NCBI GenBank assembly: GCA_030643145.1
Contig: DAOWMJ010000051.1
Location: forward strand, 1-10,553
Source: Candidatus Latescibacterota bacterium
GTDB taxonomy: Bacteria > Krumholzibacteriota > Krumholzibacteriia > Krumholzibacteriales > WJIX01
DNA length: 10,553 nt
Reading direction: 5' to 3'
In this document: positions 1 through 6,681 of the stretch, piece by piece
Layout: each line of letters opens with the position of its first letter
Position numbering within the stretch: position 1 is the first letter of the stretch
Position numbers and translations under genes: made by a program
The notes under the pieces: generated by a model
Seen by the model: the letters and a program-made list of their open reading frames with translations, nothing else
The model's database searches: none
What the model was told of the DNA's origin: nothing

Positions 1-2
1 AG

Positions 3-677
3 ATGCCCGAAGGAGATAGCATACGTAACACCTTTAAAATTAAGGACTGCGCCCTCGCGGCACTGGCGACCGGGGGAAAAGCCCAAAATCTTAAAGAGCT
101 GAACAAAAATATTGAGGAAGTGGAATCAGGAAGCCTATACTATCACTTCTGGGGAGGTCTTCTCCAACCGCGATTCGACGATCCAGAGTATAACAATGAT
201 TTCGCTTCATGGATCAGGCATACACTTCATGACAAAGTTCTGGCTGAACGAACCGGAATGATTGATCCTACCGAATATCCTGATCTTGAACAACTGCGCG
301 AGATACTACATGATATTATCGAGGAAAGACTAGACGAACTGCAACATCTCTCCTGGTGCAAAATAGACGAACAGTTTCATTTCGTAACTTCTCAAATAGT
401 TGTTTTTAACACCAACAATACTATTAAAAAAGGTGCTGATCTCGTCGATGTTATTCCTAAAATGACTCCGAGCAGCATCTTCTATCATTTTATCGATTCC
501 AGACGAAGAACCTTTGGAAATATCGACGATTTCAGCACTTGGCTATACGGGTTCGAAGGTAAGTACAATGATCTTATATATCAACTTTCTACTATAGATC
601 CTTTTTTCACTTCACTAACCGAACTTAGATCTAATCTATCGCATATTGTGAAAAACTATTTCAGGGAGAACAAATAA
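3..677 (+). CDS. DUF5752-family protein, two tandem modules, trehalose-cluster accessory
   Basis: A soluble 224-residue protein with no signal peptide or membrane helix. From memory it fits DUF5752 (function unknown), a family seen next to TreT-type glycosyltransferases. The sequence shows an internal duplication: module 1 at about residues 12-110 and module 2 at about 127-220. Matching landmarks are SGSLYYHFWG (42-51) with PSSIFYHFID (156-165), NDFASWI (65-71) with DDFSTWL (175-181), and IDPTEYPDLEQLREIL (87-102) with IDPFFTSLTELRSNL (198-212). Module 1 keeps the family-like stretch WGGLLQPRFDDPEYNNDF (50-67); module 2 has diverged there. The conserved Tyr-His-Phe and Asn/Asp could be a ligand or metal site, but no catalytic role is known to me. 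Its TAA stop shares a base with the treT ATG, so the two are translationally coupled. The start is unsettled, since only two bases precede this ATG; the conserved part begins near residue 11. Confidence 0.8.
   Translation: MPEGDSIRNTFKIKDCALAALATGGKAQNLKELNKNIEEVESGSLYYHFWGGLLQPRFDDPEYNNDFASWIRHTLHDKVLAERTGMIDPTEYPDLEQLREILHDIIEERLDELQHLSWCKIDEQFHFVTSQIVVFNTNNTIKKGADLVDVIPKMTPSSIFYHFIDSRRRTFGNIDDFSTWLYGFEGKYNDLIYQLSTIDPFFTSLTELRSNLSHIVKNYFRENK
663..668 (+). promoter_or_regulatory. Ribosome binding site for treT
   Basis: AGGGAG lies 8 nt before the ATG at 677, inside the last codons of the DUF5752 gene. It supports that start and re-initiation by ribosomes terminating at the overlapping TAATG. 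Confidence 0.7.
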
Positions 678-1918
678 TGAATATAAAGCTCGAAAACTAC
701 GCGGAAATTGTTGGCAACGAAGTAGTAGACCAGCTTCATCAGCTGGCCGCGCTACTAAAAAATATCAGAGTTGTACATATCAATTCCACAAAGCAGGGTG
801 GTGGTGTGGCGGAAATTCTCAATAAACTTGTTCCACTGAAAAAGGAACTTGATATTGATGTTAGCTGGGAAATAATAGAAGGAACACCGGATTTCTTCAA
901 ATGTACTAAATATTTTCATAACGCACTGCAGGGTAACAATATTAAAATATCGAAAACTCTCCTTAAGGAATATGAGAGAGTTAACGAGGTTAACGCTGAA
1001 AAACTGCATGACACCCTGAATGACGCTGACATAGTGTTTATCCATGATCCGCAGCCGGCTCCTTTGCTTCAATATTTTCCCAACAGAAAGGGGAAATGGA
1101 TATGGCGTTGTCACATTGACGTAAGTCAACCTGATAGATTAACCTGGAAATATATTAAGAAGCATATTAAAAATTACGATGCCAGCATTTTTTCCATTCC
1201 GGCCTTCTCTCAGGTTCTGCCTCATATACAATATCTGATTCCTCCAAGTATAGATCCCCTTAGTGAAAAAAATATTGATTTGGAAGAAAAAGAGATAGAA
1301 GCAATCGTCTCGGGGCTTGGTATCGATACAAAACGGCCAACAATGCTGCAGGTATCACGCTATGACTATTTCAAAGATCCTGTCGGGGTTATTAAAGCAT
1401 ACAGGCTTACAAAAAAGTTTGTGCCCGATCTTCAACTTATTCTCGCAGGAGGAGAAGCCACTGACGATCCGGAATCGCAAAGGGTAATTAGCGACGTGCA
1501 TGAAGCAGCTGGAAAAGACCCGGATATTCACATTCTACTTCTTCCGTCTGACGCCCATAAATCAATTAACGCTCTTCAGAGATCCTCGGACATCATACTT
1601 CAGAAATCGATTCGTGAAGGATTCGGGCTTACTGTTACCGAAGGAATGTGGAAAGGCAAACCGGTCATTGGCGGCGATACGGGCGGAATACGCATTCAGG
1701 TTGTTAATCATCAAACTGGTTTTCTTGTAAGAACTCCTGAAGGAGCTGCTTTAAGAACTCGATATCTCCTTTTCCACCGGGACAAATTGAATGAAATGGG
1801 CAAAAAAGCAAAGAGTTTCGTCAAAGAAAATTTCCTTCTTACCAGACACCTTCGGGAATATTTAACCGTTATAGTTTCCCTGCTGCACGGTCAAAAAGAA
1901 CGAATTGAGTTGGAATAA
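677..1918 (+). CDS. treT: TreT-type trehalose synthase, GT4 (NDP-glucose:glucose glucosyltransferase)
   Basis: A 413-residue cytoplasmic retaining glycosyltransferase of the GT4, GT-B fold class, the usual length for TreT. The family transfers glucose from ADP-, UDP- or GDP-glucose to free glucose to give trehalose, and can run in reverse. Visible family marks: HINSTKQGGGVAEIL (34-48) in the acceptor domain, WEIIEGTPDFF (64-74), FHNALQG (80-86), HDPQP (123-127), RCHIDVS (144-150), SRYDYFKDP (227-235) opening the donor domain, and the GT4 EX7E motif E314-GFGLTVT-E322 followed by GKPVIGGDTGGI (327-338). The start is fixed by AGGGAG and the one-base overlap with the upstream stop. otsB follows after 28 bp. 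The nucleotide donor cannot be read from the sequence. The fungal-type GT4 trehalose phosphorylases are related and are the main alternative; the N-terminal pattern and the DUF5752 neighbour favour TreT. Confidence 0.87.
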   Translation: MNIKLENYAEIVGNEVVDQLHQLAALLKNIRVVHINSTKQGGGVAEILNKLVPLKKELDIDVSWEIIEGTPDFFKCTKYFHNALQGNNIKISKTLLKEYERVNEVNAEKLHDTLNDADIVFIHDPQPAPLLQYFPNRKGKWIWRCHIDVSQPDRLTWKYIKKHIKNYDASIFSIPAFSQVLPHIQYLIPPSIDPLSEKNIDLEEKEIEAIVSGLGIDTKRPTMLQVSRYDYFKDPVGVIKAYRLTKKFVPDLQLILAGGEATDDPESQRVISDVHEAAGKDPDIHILLLPSDAHKSINALQRSSDIILQKSIREGFGLTVTEGMWKGKPVIGGDTGGIRIQVVNHQTGFLVRTPEGAALRTRYLLFHRDKLNEMGKKAKSFVKENFLLTRHLREYLTVIVSLLHGQKERIELE

Positions 1919-1939
1919 CGATTAGATACATGATACAAT
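1910..1939 (+). promoter_or_regulatory. Possible internal promoter for leaderless otsB
   Basis: TTGGAA (1910-1915) and TACAAT (1934-1939) are separated by 18 bp and match the sigma-70 consensus at 4/6 and 5/6. The TACAAT ends 7 bp before the otsB ATG at 1947, which would put the transcript start at or next to the A of the start codon. otsB lacks a Shine-Dalgarno sequence, which fits leaderless translation. In AT-rich DNA such matches also occur by chance, so this is a hypothesis. Confidence 0.3.
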
Positions 1940-1946
1940 CCGAATC

Positions 1947-2744
1947 ATGAAAATCTTGAAAAAAGATCTTAATATTCACAGCTTCCTGCGCAAAATCGCG
2001 ATAGCGCCCAAAACAATACTTCTTCTTGATTATGACGGAACTCTAGCTCCTTTCAGAAAACAACGTCAGAAAGCTGTTCCATATATAGGTATAAAAGAAA
2101 TATTGACCAAATTAATTAACCTCGATAATTGCAGGACTATAATAATAAGCGGCAGGCCTGCAAAGGATATTCGCATGTTGCTTGATCTTGATAAGTACCC
2201 GGAAATATGGGGGTGTCATGGAGCCGAAAAAATAACCAGCGAAGGAAATCATGTGGCGGCCAAACTTTCTTTCGAAACAAGAGAAGCCCTGAACGAAGCA
2301 GCCCTGGCCGCGCGCCAAGAAGGATTCTGGAATAGATGCGAGCAAAAACATTCTTCACTCGCGCTGCACTGGCGTGGACTGTCGACTCGGGAGATTAAAC
2401 AAATTAAAAGCAGAGCCGAAAAGATATGGAATAGTATTACCAAGAGAAAAAACTTGACAATTTCCGAATTTGACGGTGGTATAGAAATAAGGGCTAAAGG
2501 GATCACCAAGGGAACCGCGGTAAATACTATCCTGAATGAGATCGCTTTCGATCTGCCTGTGCTATATCTGGGAGATGATTTTACCGATGAAGACGCTTTT
2601 GATATTCTTGAGAAAAGAGGGCTCAGTATTCTTGTTAAATCTGAGTATCGACCCACTAAAGCTGACATCTGGATAAAACCTCCGGATGAGCTTCTTGCAT
2701 TTTTATCTGATTTAATCAAAGTATTAGGAGAAAATAATGAATAA
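1947..2744 (+). CDS. otsB: Trehalose-6-phosphate phosphatase (HAD superfamily)
   Basis: A 265-residue cytoplasmic Mg-dependent phosphatase that removes phosphate from trehalose-6-phosphate, the second step of the OtsA/OtsB route. All four HAD motifs are present: motif I DYDGTL (28-33) with nucleophile D28 and acid/base D30; motif II ISGR (67-70); motif III lysine K188 in GITKG (185-189); motif IV GDDFTDEDAF (209-218). HGAE (91-94) and EFDGGIEIRAKG (174-185) are typical of the trehalose-phosphatase cap region and its border. Length matches bacterial OtsB. This ATG is the only good start: the frame is closed by TAG at 1923-1925 with no other ATG, GTG or TTG between. No Shine-Dalgarno sequence is visible, unlike otsA and treT. 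Its last 8 bases overlap otsA. The order otsB-otsA matches the E. coli operon order. Confidence 0.92.
   Translation: MKILKKDLNIHSFLRKIAIAPKTILLLDYDGTLAPFRKQRQKAVPYIGIKEILTKLINLDNCRTIIISGRPAKDIRMLLDLDKYPEIWGCHGAEKITSEGNHVAAKLSFETREALNEAALAARQEGFWNRCEQKHSSLALHWRGLSTREIKQIKSRAEKIWNSITKRKNLTISEFDGGIEIRAKGITKGTAVNTILNEIAFDLPVLYLGDDFTDEDAFDILEKRGLSILVKSEYRPTKADIWIKPPDELLAFLSDLIKVLGENNE
2726..2730 (+). promoter_or_regulatory. Ribosome binding site for otsA
   Basis: AGGAG lies 6 nt before the ATG at 2737, within the last codons of otsB. It decides the otsA start and makes translational coupling with otsB likely. Confidence 0.75.
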
Positions 2745-4221
2745 TTCTGTTGAACGTCTGGTTATCGCATCCAATAGGCTTCCCTTCATTTTCAAAAAGA
2801 GCGGGAATAATTGGAAAATTGAAGCCGGTTCAGGAGGCCTGGTTACAGCACTGGCCCCTGTCCTCAAGGACAGAGGCGGTCTCTGGGTAGGATGGCCGGG
2901 AACATTTGAATTATCAAGCATTTCCGGCCTTTTAAAAACTGCTTCTAAAAAAGCCGGTTATACACTGAAATCTGTGCAGATAACAGAGGAAGAAATACAA
3001 CAATACTATCTCGGCTTTTCAAATGAAGTTATATGGCCTCTATTCCACGATCTTCAATCATATTGCAATTTTGATCCCGATTATTGGACATTCTATAAAT
3101 CAATCAACAAAAGGTTTGCGTTAATTCTAAAAAAAGCAACCAAGCCAAAAGACTTTATCTGGATTCATGATTACCACTTAATGTGCGTCGCTCAATCTCT
3201 ACGCGAAATCAATATCAAAAACAAGCTGGCATTTTATCTTCATATACCCTTCCCTCCCCTTGACATCTTTTCCAAACTACCCTGGCGAACAGAAATTCTT
3301 TTTTCTCTGCTGAATTATGATCTGATCGGATTTCAGTCTATACGCGACAGAAATAATTTTATTCAATGTCTTAAAACCTTTATAAAAGGGTTAAAGCTAA
3401 AAGGCAAAGGCCATGTTATAAACGCGATTATCAATGACAGAATTGTAAAAATAGGCAGTTTCCCAATAAGTATCGATTACAAAGAATTTTCCTCACTGGC
3501 AAAATCGAAAGCTGTCGCAGACCAGGCCTGGTTTATACACGAAGATATCCCTAATAACAAAATTATTCTTGGAATCGATCGGCTTGATTACACAAAAGGG
3601 ATTACTTACAGATTACGTGCGTTTCAGAAACTCCTCTCTACTCACCCTGAACTCCATAGAAAACTAACCCTTATTCAGGTTTTGGTACCAAGCAGACGGA
3701 ACATTCCAATGTATCAGGAACTTAAGCTGGAAATTGAACAACTGGTAAGTGAAATCAACGGGCAATACACAAGATCAGGCTGGGTTCCAATCCATTACAT
3801 TTATAGATCTCTATCCAGAAAAGAGCTGCTCGCCTATTACAGAACTGCAGAAATTGCACTGATAACCCCGCTAAAGGATGGGATGAATTTAATCGCTAAG
3901 GAGTACTGCGCATCTAATATCGAAAAAACAGGTTCCGTTATTCTCAGTGAATTCGCCGGAGCCGCGGCGCAGATGGGAGAGAACGTGCTACTTGTAAACC
4001 CTTATAATATTGATGAAGTCGCGGGTGCTATTTATACGGCTATTACAATGGACTTAAAAACTCGCAAAAACCGAATGATCAAATTGCAGAAATCAATCCA
4101 AAAATATGATATTTACTGGTGGTTGAATTCATTTTTAAACGCCGCTATGGCTGTAAAACTTGATAAATTTCCAAAATTAGAGAAGATCAAGTCAACAAAC
4201 AAGCTCAATAAAAATAATTGA
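2737..4221 (+). CDS. otsA: Trehalose-6-phosphate synthase (GT20)
   Basis: A 494-residue cytoplasmic GT-B retaining transferase that joins glucose from an NDP-glucose donor to glucose-6-phosphate, giving trehalose-6-phosphate for OtsB. Family motifs in order: SNRLP (12-16), GSGGL (31-35, donor loop), WIHDYHL (142-148), HIPFP (169-173), IGFQ (197-200), DRLDYTKGI (281-289), PLKDGMNL (378-385), SEFAGAA (404-410) and NPYN (421-424). R282, K287, D381 and E389 match by position the phosphate- and sugar-binding R262, K267, D361 and E369 of E. coli OtsA. Length is close to the single-domain bacterial enzymes; there is no fused phosphatase domain as in many eukaryotic TPS proteins. The short Lys/Asn-rich tail (482-494) is not conserved in the family as I know it. 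It is the last gene of the plus-strand cluster. Confidence 0.95.
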   Translation: MNNSVERLVIASNRLPFIFKKSGNNWKIEAGSGGLVTALAPVLKDRGGLWVGWPGTFELSSISGLLKTASKKAGYTLKSVQITEEEIQQYYLGFSNEVIWPLFHDLQSYCNFDPDYWTFYKSINKRFALILKKATKPKDFIWIHDYHLMCVAQSLREINIKNKLAFYLHIPFPPLDIFSKLPWRTEILFSLLNYDLIGFQSIRDRNNFIQCLKTFIKGLKLKGKGHVINAIINDRIVKIGSFPISIDYKEFSSLAKSKAVADQAWFIHEDIPNNKIILGIDRLDYTKGITYRLRAFQKLLSTHPELHRKLTLIQVLVPSRRNIPMYQELKLEIEQLVSEINGQYTRSGWVPIHYIYRSLSRKELLAYYRTAEIALITPLKDGMNLIAKEYCASNIEKTGSVILSEFAGAAAQMGENVLLVNPYNIDEVAGAIYTAITMDLKTRKNRMIKLQKSIQKYDIYWWLNSFLNAAMAVKLDKFPKLEKIKSTNKLNKNN

Positions 4222-4288
4222 TACAGTTCCGCGCGTTAAGCTGCTTTACAGATACAACTTTTTAAACTGGGCAAACAACTTTTTTATA
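4222..4288. other. Convergent intergenic junction, no clear terminator
   Basis: These 67 bp separate the otsA stop from the stop of the opposing GT4 gene. ACAACTTTTT occurs twice as a direct repeat (4254-4263 and 4275-4284), giving T-runs for plus-strand transcripts. The only hairpin I see near them is a weak imperfect one (GTTAAGC/GCTTTAC, about 4235-4249). A bidirectional Rho-independent terminator would be expected here, but the sequence does not clearly show one. Confidence 0.4.
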
Positions 4289-5506
4289 TCACCTCTTACT
4301 CAATAACTCTTCGAACATCATTTGAAGTCTCTCCGGATAGGTTTCAAGTGAAATCTCTTTTTCAGCCCAATCTCGTGCGTTTTTACTTAGTTTTCGTGCA
4401 AGTTTCTCATCTTCCATAATTCTCACGACAGCTTCCGCAAAATCACCAGCTTTCGAGGCTTCAATATATTCCCTTCCATCAAATAGATTCATACCTCTTA
4501 TGCCAGCCGGAGTGCTCACAACAGGCACACCCATTGCCGCAGCTTCAAGCATCCTGATCCTGACCCCTCCGGCAAATCTAAGTGGAAGAACCATAAGCGT
4601 GCACTCCCCTAGATAGGGAATCACATCCTTGACTCTTCCTCTGAATAGAACCTTGCCAGCCGCATTTTTTTTAAGCTGTTCAGGCACACCCGCTCCTACA
4701 ACTTCGAGCAGAGCCTGCGGTCTTGATTTCAAAACAAGAGGGAAAATACTATTTACCAGAAAACGCAATGCATCCGCGTTGAAATCAGATCCAAAATTTC
4801 CCACAAACAAAACTCTGTTCCGCTGCCTCTGATAAATAGCTGGATTAAACTTTTCAAGGTCAATAGCCATAGGGATCGCTTTAACAAATTTATTCTCATC
4901 ACCGAGAAAAGCCTTTAATTCCTTTGCTTCCTTGCTGGTCACAGTCAATATCCTGTCGAAATTTCTATATGCTTTTTTTTCAATCTTCCTCTTCATGCCA
5001 AGGTCAACCCCTTTTAACCACTTTCTGAATAATCCGGATATTGAAGAAATCCTTCCCGGATTAACTAAATAGTCAAGGTCATGTGTTAGAAGAATAGTCT
5101 CAGAATCCTTAATCATTTTATGCAACTTATACAGATGCCAGTAATTGACAAGGACAAGATCAGCCTTCCACTGTCGCGAAACCCGGGTAACCAACCTGAG
5201 ATATTTTCCGGGAGCGGCATAAAGAATCTGCATGGGCATCATAAAAAGAAACGCGTAAAGAATATTTCTAAGCTTGTAAAACAACTTGTAGGCAAATCCC
5301 CTTCTGTGAGGCGCAAGGATAGAAGAAACACTTACTTTTTTGTTTTCAATCTCACTAAGAGTCTTAATACATTCTTTCTCAAGAGTCATCGTTACTAGCC
5401 TTACCTCATGTTTGGCAGATAAACCCCTGATAAGGTTCATAACAAGCCTGTCAGTACCGCTGAGCACCGGATATGGAGAATAGGAAAGCGCGATAAGTAT
5501 TCTCAA
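4289..5506 (-). CDS. GT4 glycosyltransferase, envelope glycan synthesis
   Basis: A 405-residue GT-B glycosyltransferase, probably at the cytoplasmic membrane face. The N-terminal acceptor domain has the GT4 opening ILIALSYSPYPVLSGTDRLV (3-22, in part) and THDLDY (141-146). The donor domain shows LFVGNFGSDFNADAL (233-247), VVGAGVP (269-275), FRGRVKDVIPYL (288-299) and FAGGVRIRMLEAAAMGVPVV (311-330). This is the Glyco_trans_1_4 branch, with GGVRIRMLEAAAMG in place of the classical EX7E: E321 is kept and glycine stands at the first acidic position, as is usual for the branch. The hydrophobic, basic stretch at about 70-105 could dock to membrane. It begins with TTG, whose first bases overlap the upstream stop (TTGA, 5503-5506); AGGGGG at 5515-5520 sits 8 nt away. 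It is last in the minus-strand operon. Donor and acceptor sugars cannot be assigned. Confidence 0.85.
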   Translation of the reverse strand: MRILIALSYSPYPVLSGTDRLVMNLIRGLSAKHEVRLVTMTLEKECIKTLSEIENKKVSVSSILAPHRRGFAYKLFYKLRNILYAFLFMMPMQILYAAPGKYLRLVTRVSRQWKADLVLVNYWHLYKLHKMIKDSETILLTHDLDYLVNPGRISSISGLFRKWLKGVDLGMKRKIEKKAYRNFDRILTVTSKEAKELKAFLGDENKFVKAIPMAIDLEKFNPAIYQRQRNRVLFVGNFGSDFNADALRFLVNSIFPLVLKSRPQALLEVVGAGVPEQLKKNAAGKVLFRGRVKDVIPYLGECTLMVLPLRFAGGVRIRMLEAAAMGVPVVSTPAGIRGMNLFDGREYIEASKAGDFAEAVVRIMEDEKLARKLSKNARDWAEKEISLETYPERLQMMFEELLSKR

Positions 5507-6660
5507 TCCATCTTCCCCCTTAAATTTCTTTTATTGCGCAGGAGATCATTGTAAACACCGATTGTATTCCTGATACATTCTTCAATTGTAAATTTCTTTT
5601 TAAAGCGTTCTCTCGCCTTTATCGACATATCACGGTATAACTCCCTATTTTTAAACAACACCCTCACCGCTTCGGCAAAACCATGAATATCCCCCCGTTT
5701 GATAAGGATTCCGCTTTTCTTATCATCAATTAATTCCGGGATGCCGTAAATACCGCTCGCGATTACTGGTAACCCCACGGACATTGCTTCGATAATTACG
5801 TATGGCGTGGCGTCAACTCTCGTCGGGAGAATCATTACATCCATTCCGTTTAAGAATTCCGGCATATCCTCTCTGTACCCGGTAAAATGCACACGATCTG
5901 TGAGCTCGAGGCTAAAAACCAGTTTCTTTAACTCATCCTCTAATTCTCCTTCTCCCACTATATACAAATCAACTAAATCCGGCAATTCCACCATCAATTT
6001 AACAGCATCCGTCTGCCCTTTTCTTCTTTCAAGAGAACCAGCTATTACAAGATGAAATCTCCCTTCATCCACTGAATTCAAAGAATCTTCGTCTTTTCCG
6101 TCCTTGCCCAGTGTGCCGGGAATACCATTATACACTACTTTAATTTTCCTCTCCGGTATTCGATGATTTTGAACAAGATGTCCTGTGTTGTCTTTACTGA
6201 CAGTAATAATCCTGTCAATCCATTTTGTATTGAAACCCTTCATCAGTCTCGACTTTGTAAAGGAAGGAATCATTGGAAGATGCTCAGTGGATACTATATG
6301 TTTGACCCCTGCCAGACGCGCCAACGACGCTACCAGACTATAGCTGGCATCAAAAGGTCCCGGCAAATTGATGTGCAGAATATCAGGCTTTAATTGACGA
6401 AAAAAACTAATAATTCTACCGTATTTTCCCGTAAAAGAATGCTTATTTTTTGATAATTTAATAAACTGCATCTCTTCTCTGACAAGCTGGGAAATAAATT
6501 TTTCAGCCGACGAATCTTCATCAAAAATAAGATATGGCCGAAATCGATCATGAGGGATATACTTCGCCAGATAGTAGAGATATTTCTCCGCTCCCCCGGT
6601 ATAGGAAGCATCGCAGTAATAAGCTACCATTGGAGATACGTTATTTATATTCGTTTGCAT
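5503..6660 (-). CDS. GT4 glycosyltransferase, envelope glycan synthesis
   Basis: A 385-residue GT-B, GT4 enzyme. The N-terminal glycine-rich acceptor motif TGGAEKYLYYLAKYI (21-35) is typical, followed by DILHINLPGP (93-102), VSTEHLP (123-129), ITVSKDN (152-158) and VVYNGI (175-180) at the domain border. The donor domain has AGSLERRKGQ (207-216), VGEGELEDELK (235-245), VHFTGYREDMPEFL (257-270) and DATPYVIIEAMSVGLPVIAS (283-302). The last is the EX7E motif with Asp at position 283 in place of the first Glu and E291 kept, a conservative change. No signal peptide or membrane helix is evident. ATG at 6660 has a weak site, GGGAAG (6665-6670), 4 nt away. It lies 21 bp after the stop of the GT-C-like gene and overlaps the next GT4 by 4 bp, so these genes are very likely co-transcribed. 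It presumably adds a sugar to the same glycan as its GT4 neighbour; specificity is unknown. Confidence 0.86.
   Translation of the reverse strand: MQTNINNVSPMVAYYCDASYTGGAEKYLYYLAKYIPHDRFRPYLIFDEDSSAEKFISQLVREEMQFIKLSKNKHSFTGKYGRIISFFRQLKPDILHINLPGPFDASYSLVASLARLAGVKHIVSTEHLPMIPSFTKSRLMKGFNTKWIDRIITVSKDNTGHLVQNHRIPERKIKVVYNGIPGTLGKDGKDEDSLNSVDEGRFHLVIAGSLERRKGQTDAVKLMVELPDLVDLYIVGEGELEDELKKLVFSLELTDRVHFTGYREDMPEFLNGMDVMILPTRVDATPYVIIEAMSVGLPVIASGIYGIPELIDDKKSGILIKRGDIHGFAEAVRVLFKNRELYRDMSIKARERFKKKFTIEECIRNTIGVYNDLLRNKRNLRGKMD
5515..5520 (-). promoter_or_regulatory. Ribosome binding site supporting a TTG start
   Basis: On the minus strand AGGGGG is followed by 8 nt and TTG (5506-5504). This supports the non-ATG start of the downstream GT4 gene and coupling across the TTGA overlap. 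Confidence 0.5.
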
Positions 6661-6681
6661 TTATCTTCCCGTTAAAATTCT

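Noticed and set aside
10..23. AAGGAGAT followed by ATA as a start for the DUF5752 gene
   Set aside because: ATA is an extremely rare start codon. The ATG at 3 or a start beyond the window edge is more likely, although the site is well spaced.
755..1129. A 124-codon open frame on the minus strand inside treT
   Set aside because: It lies entirely opposite well-conserved TreT sequence, has no ribosome binding site I can see and no recognisable domain; it is a shadow frame.
2249..2719. A 156-codon minus-strand open frame opposite otsB
   Set aside because: The plus strand carries all four HAD motifs of OtsB here; the antisense peptide is Ser/Arg-rich with no family pattern.
4235..4263. Possible Rho-independent terminator after otsA
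   Set aside because: The stem is about five pairs with a mismatch and a T-run that begins more than 8 nt later; too weak to call.
5120..5398. A 92-codon plus-strand frame inside the GT4 gene
   Set aside because: It is opposite conserved GT4 sequence, Lys/Arg-rich and without a ribosome binding site.
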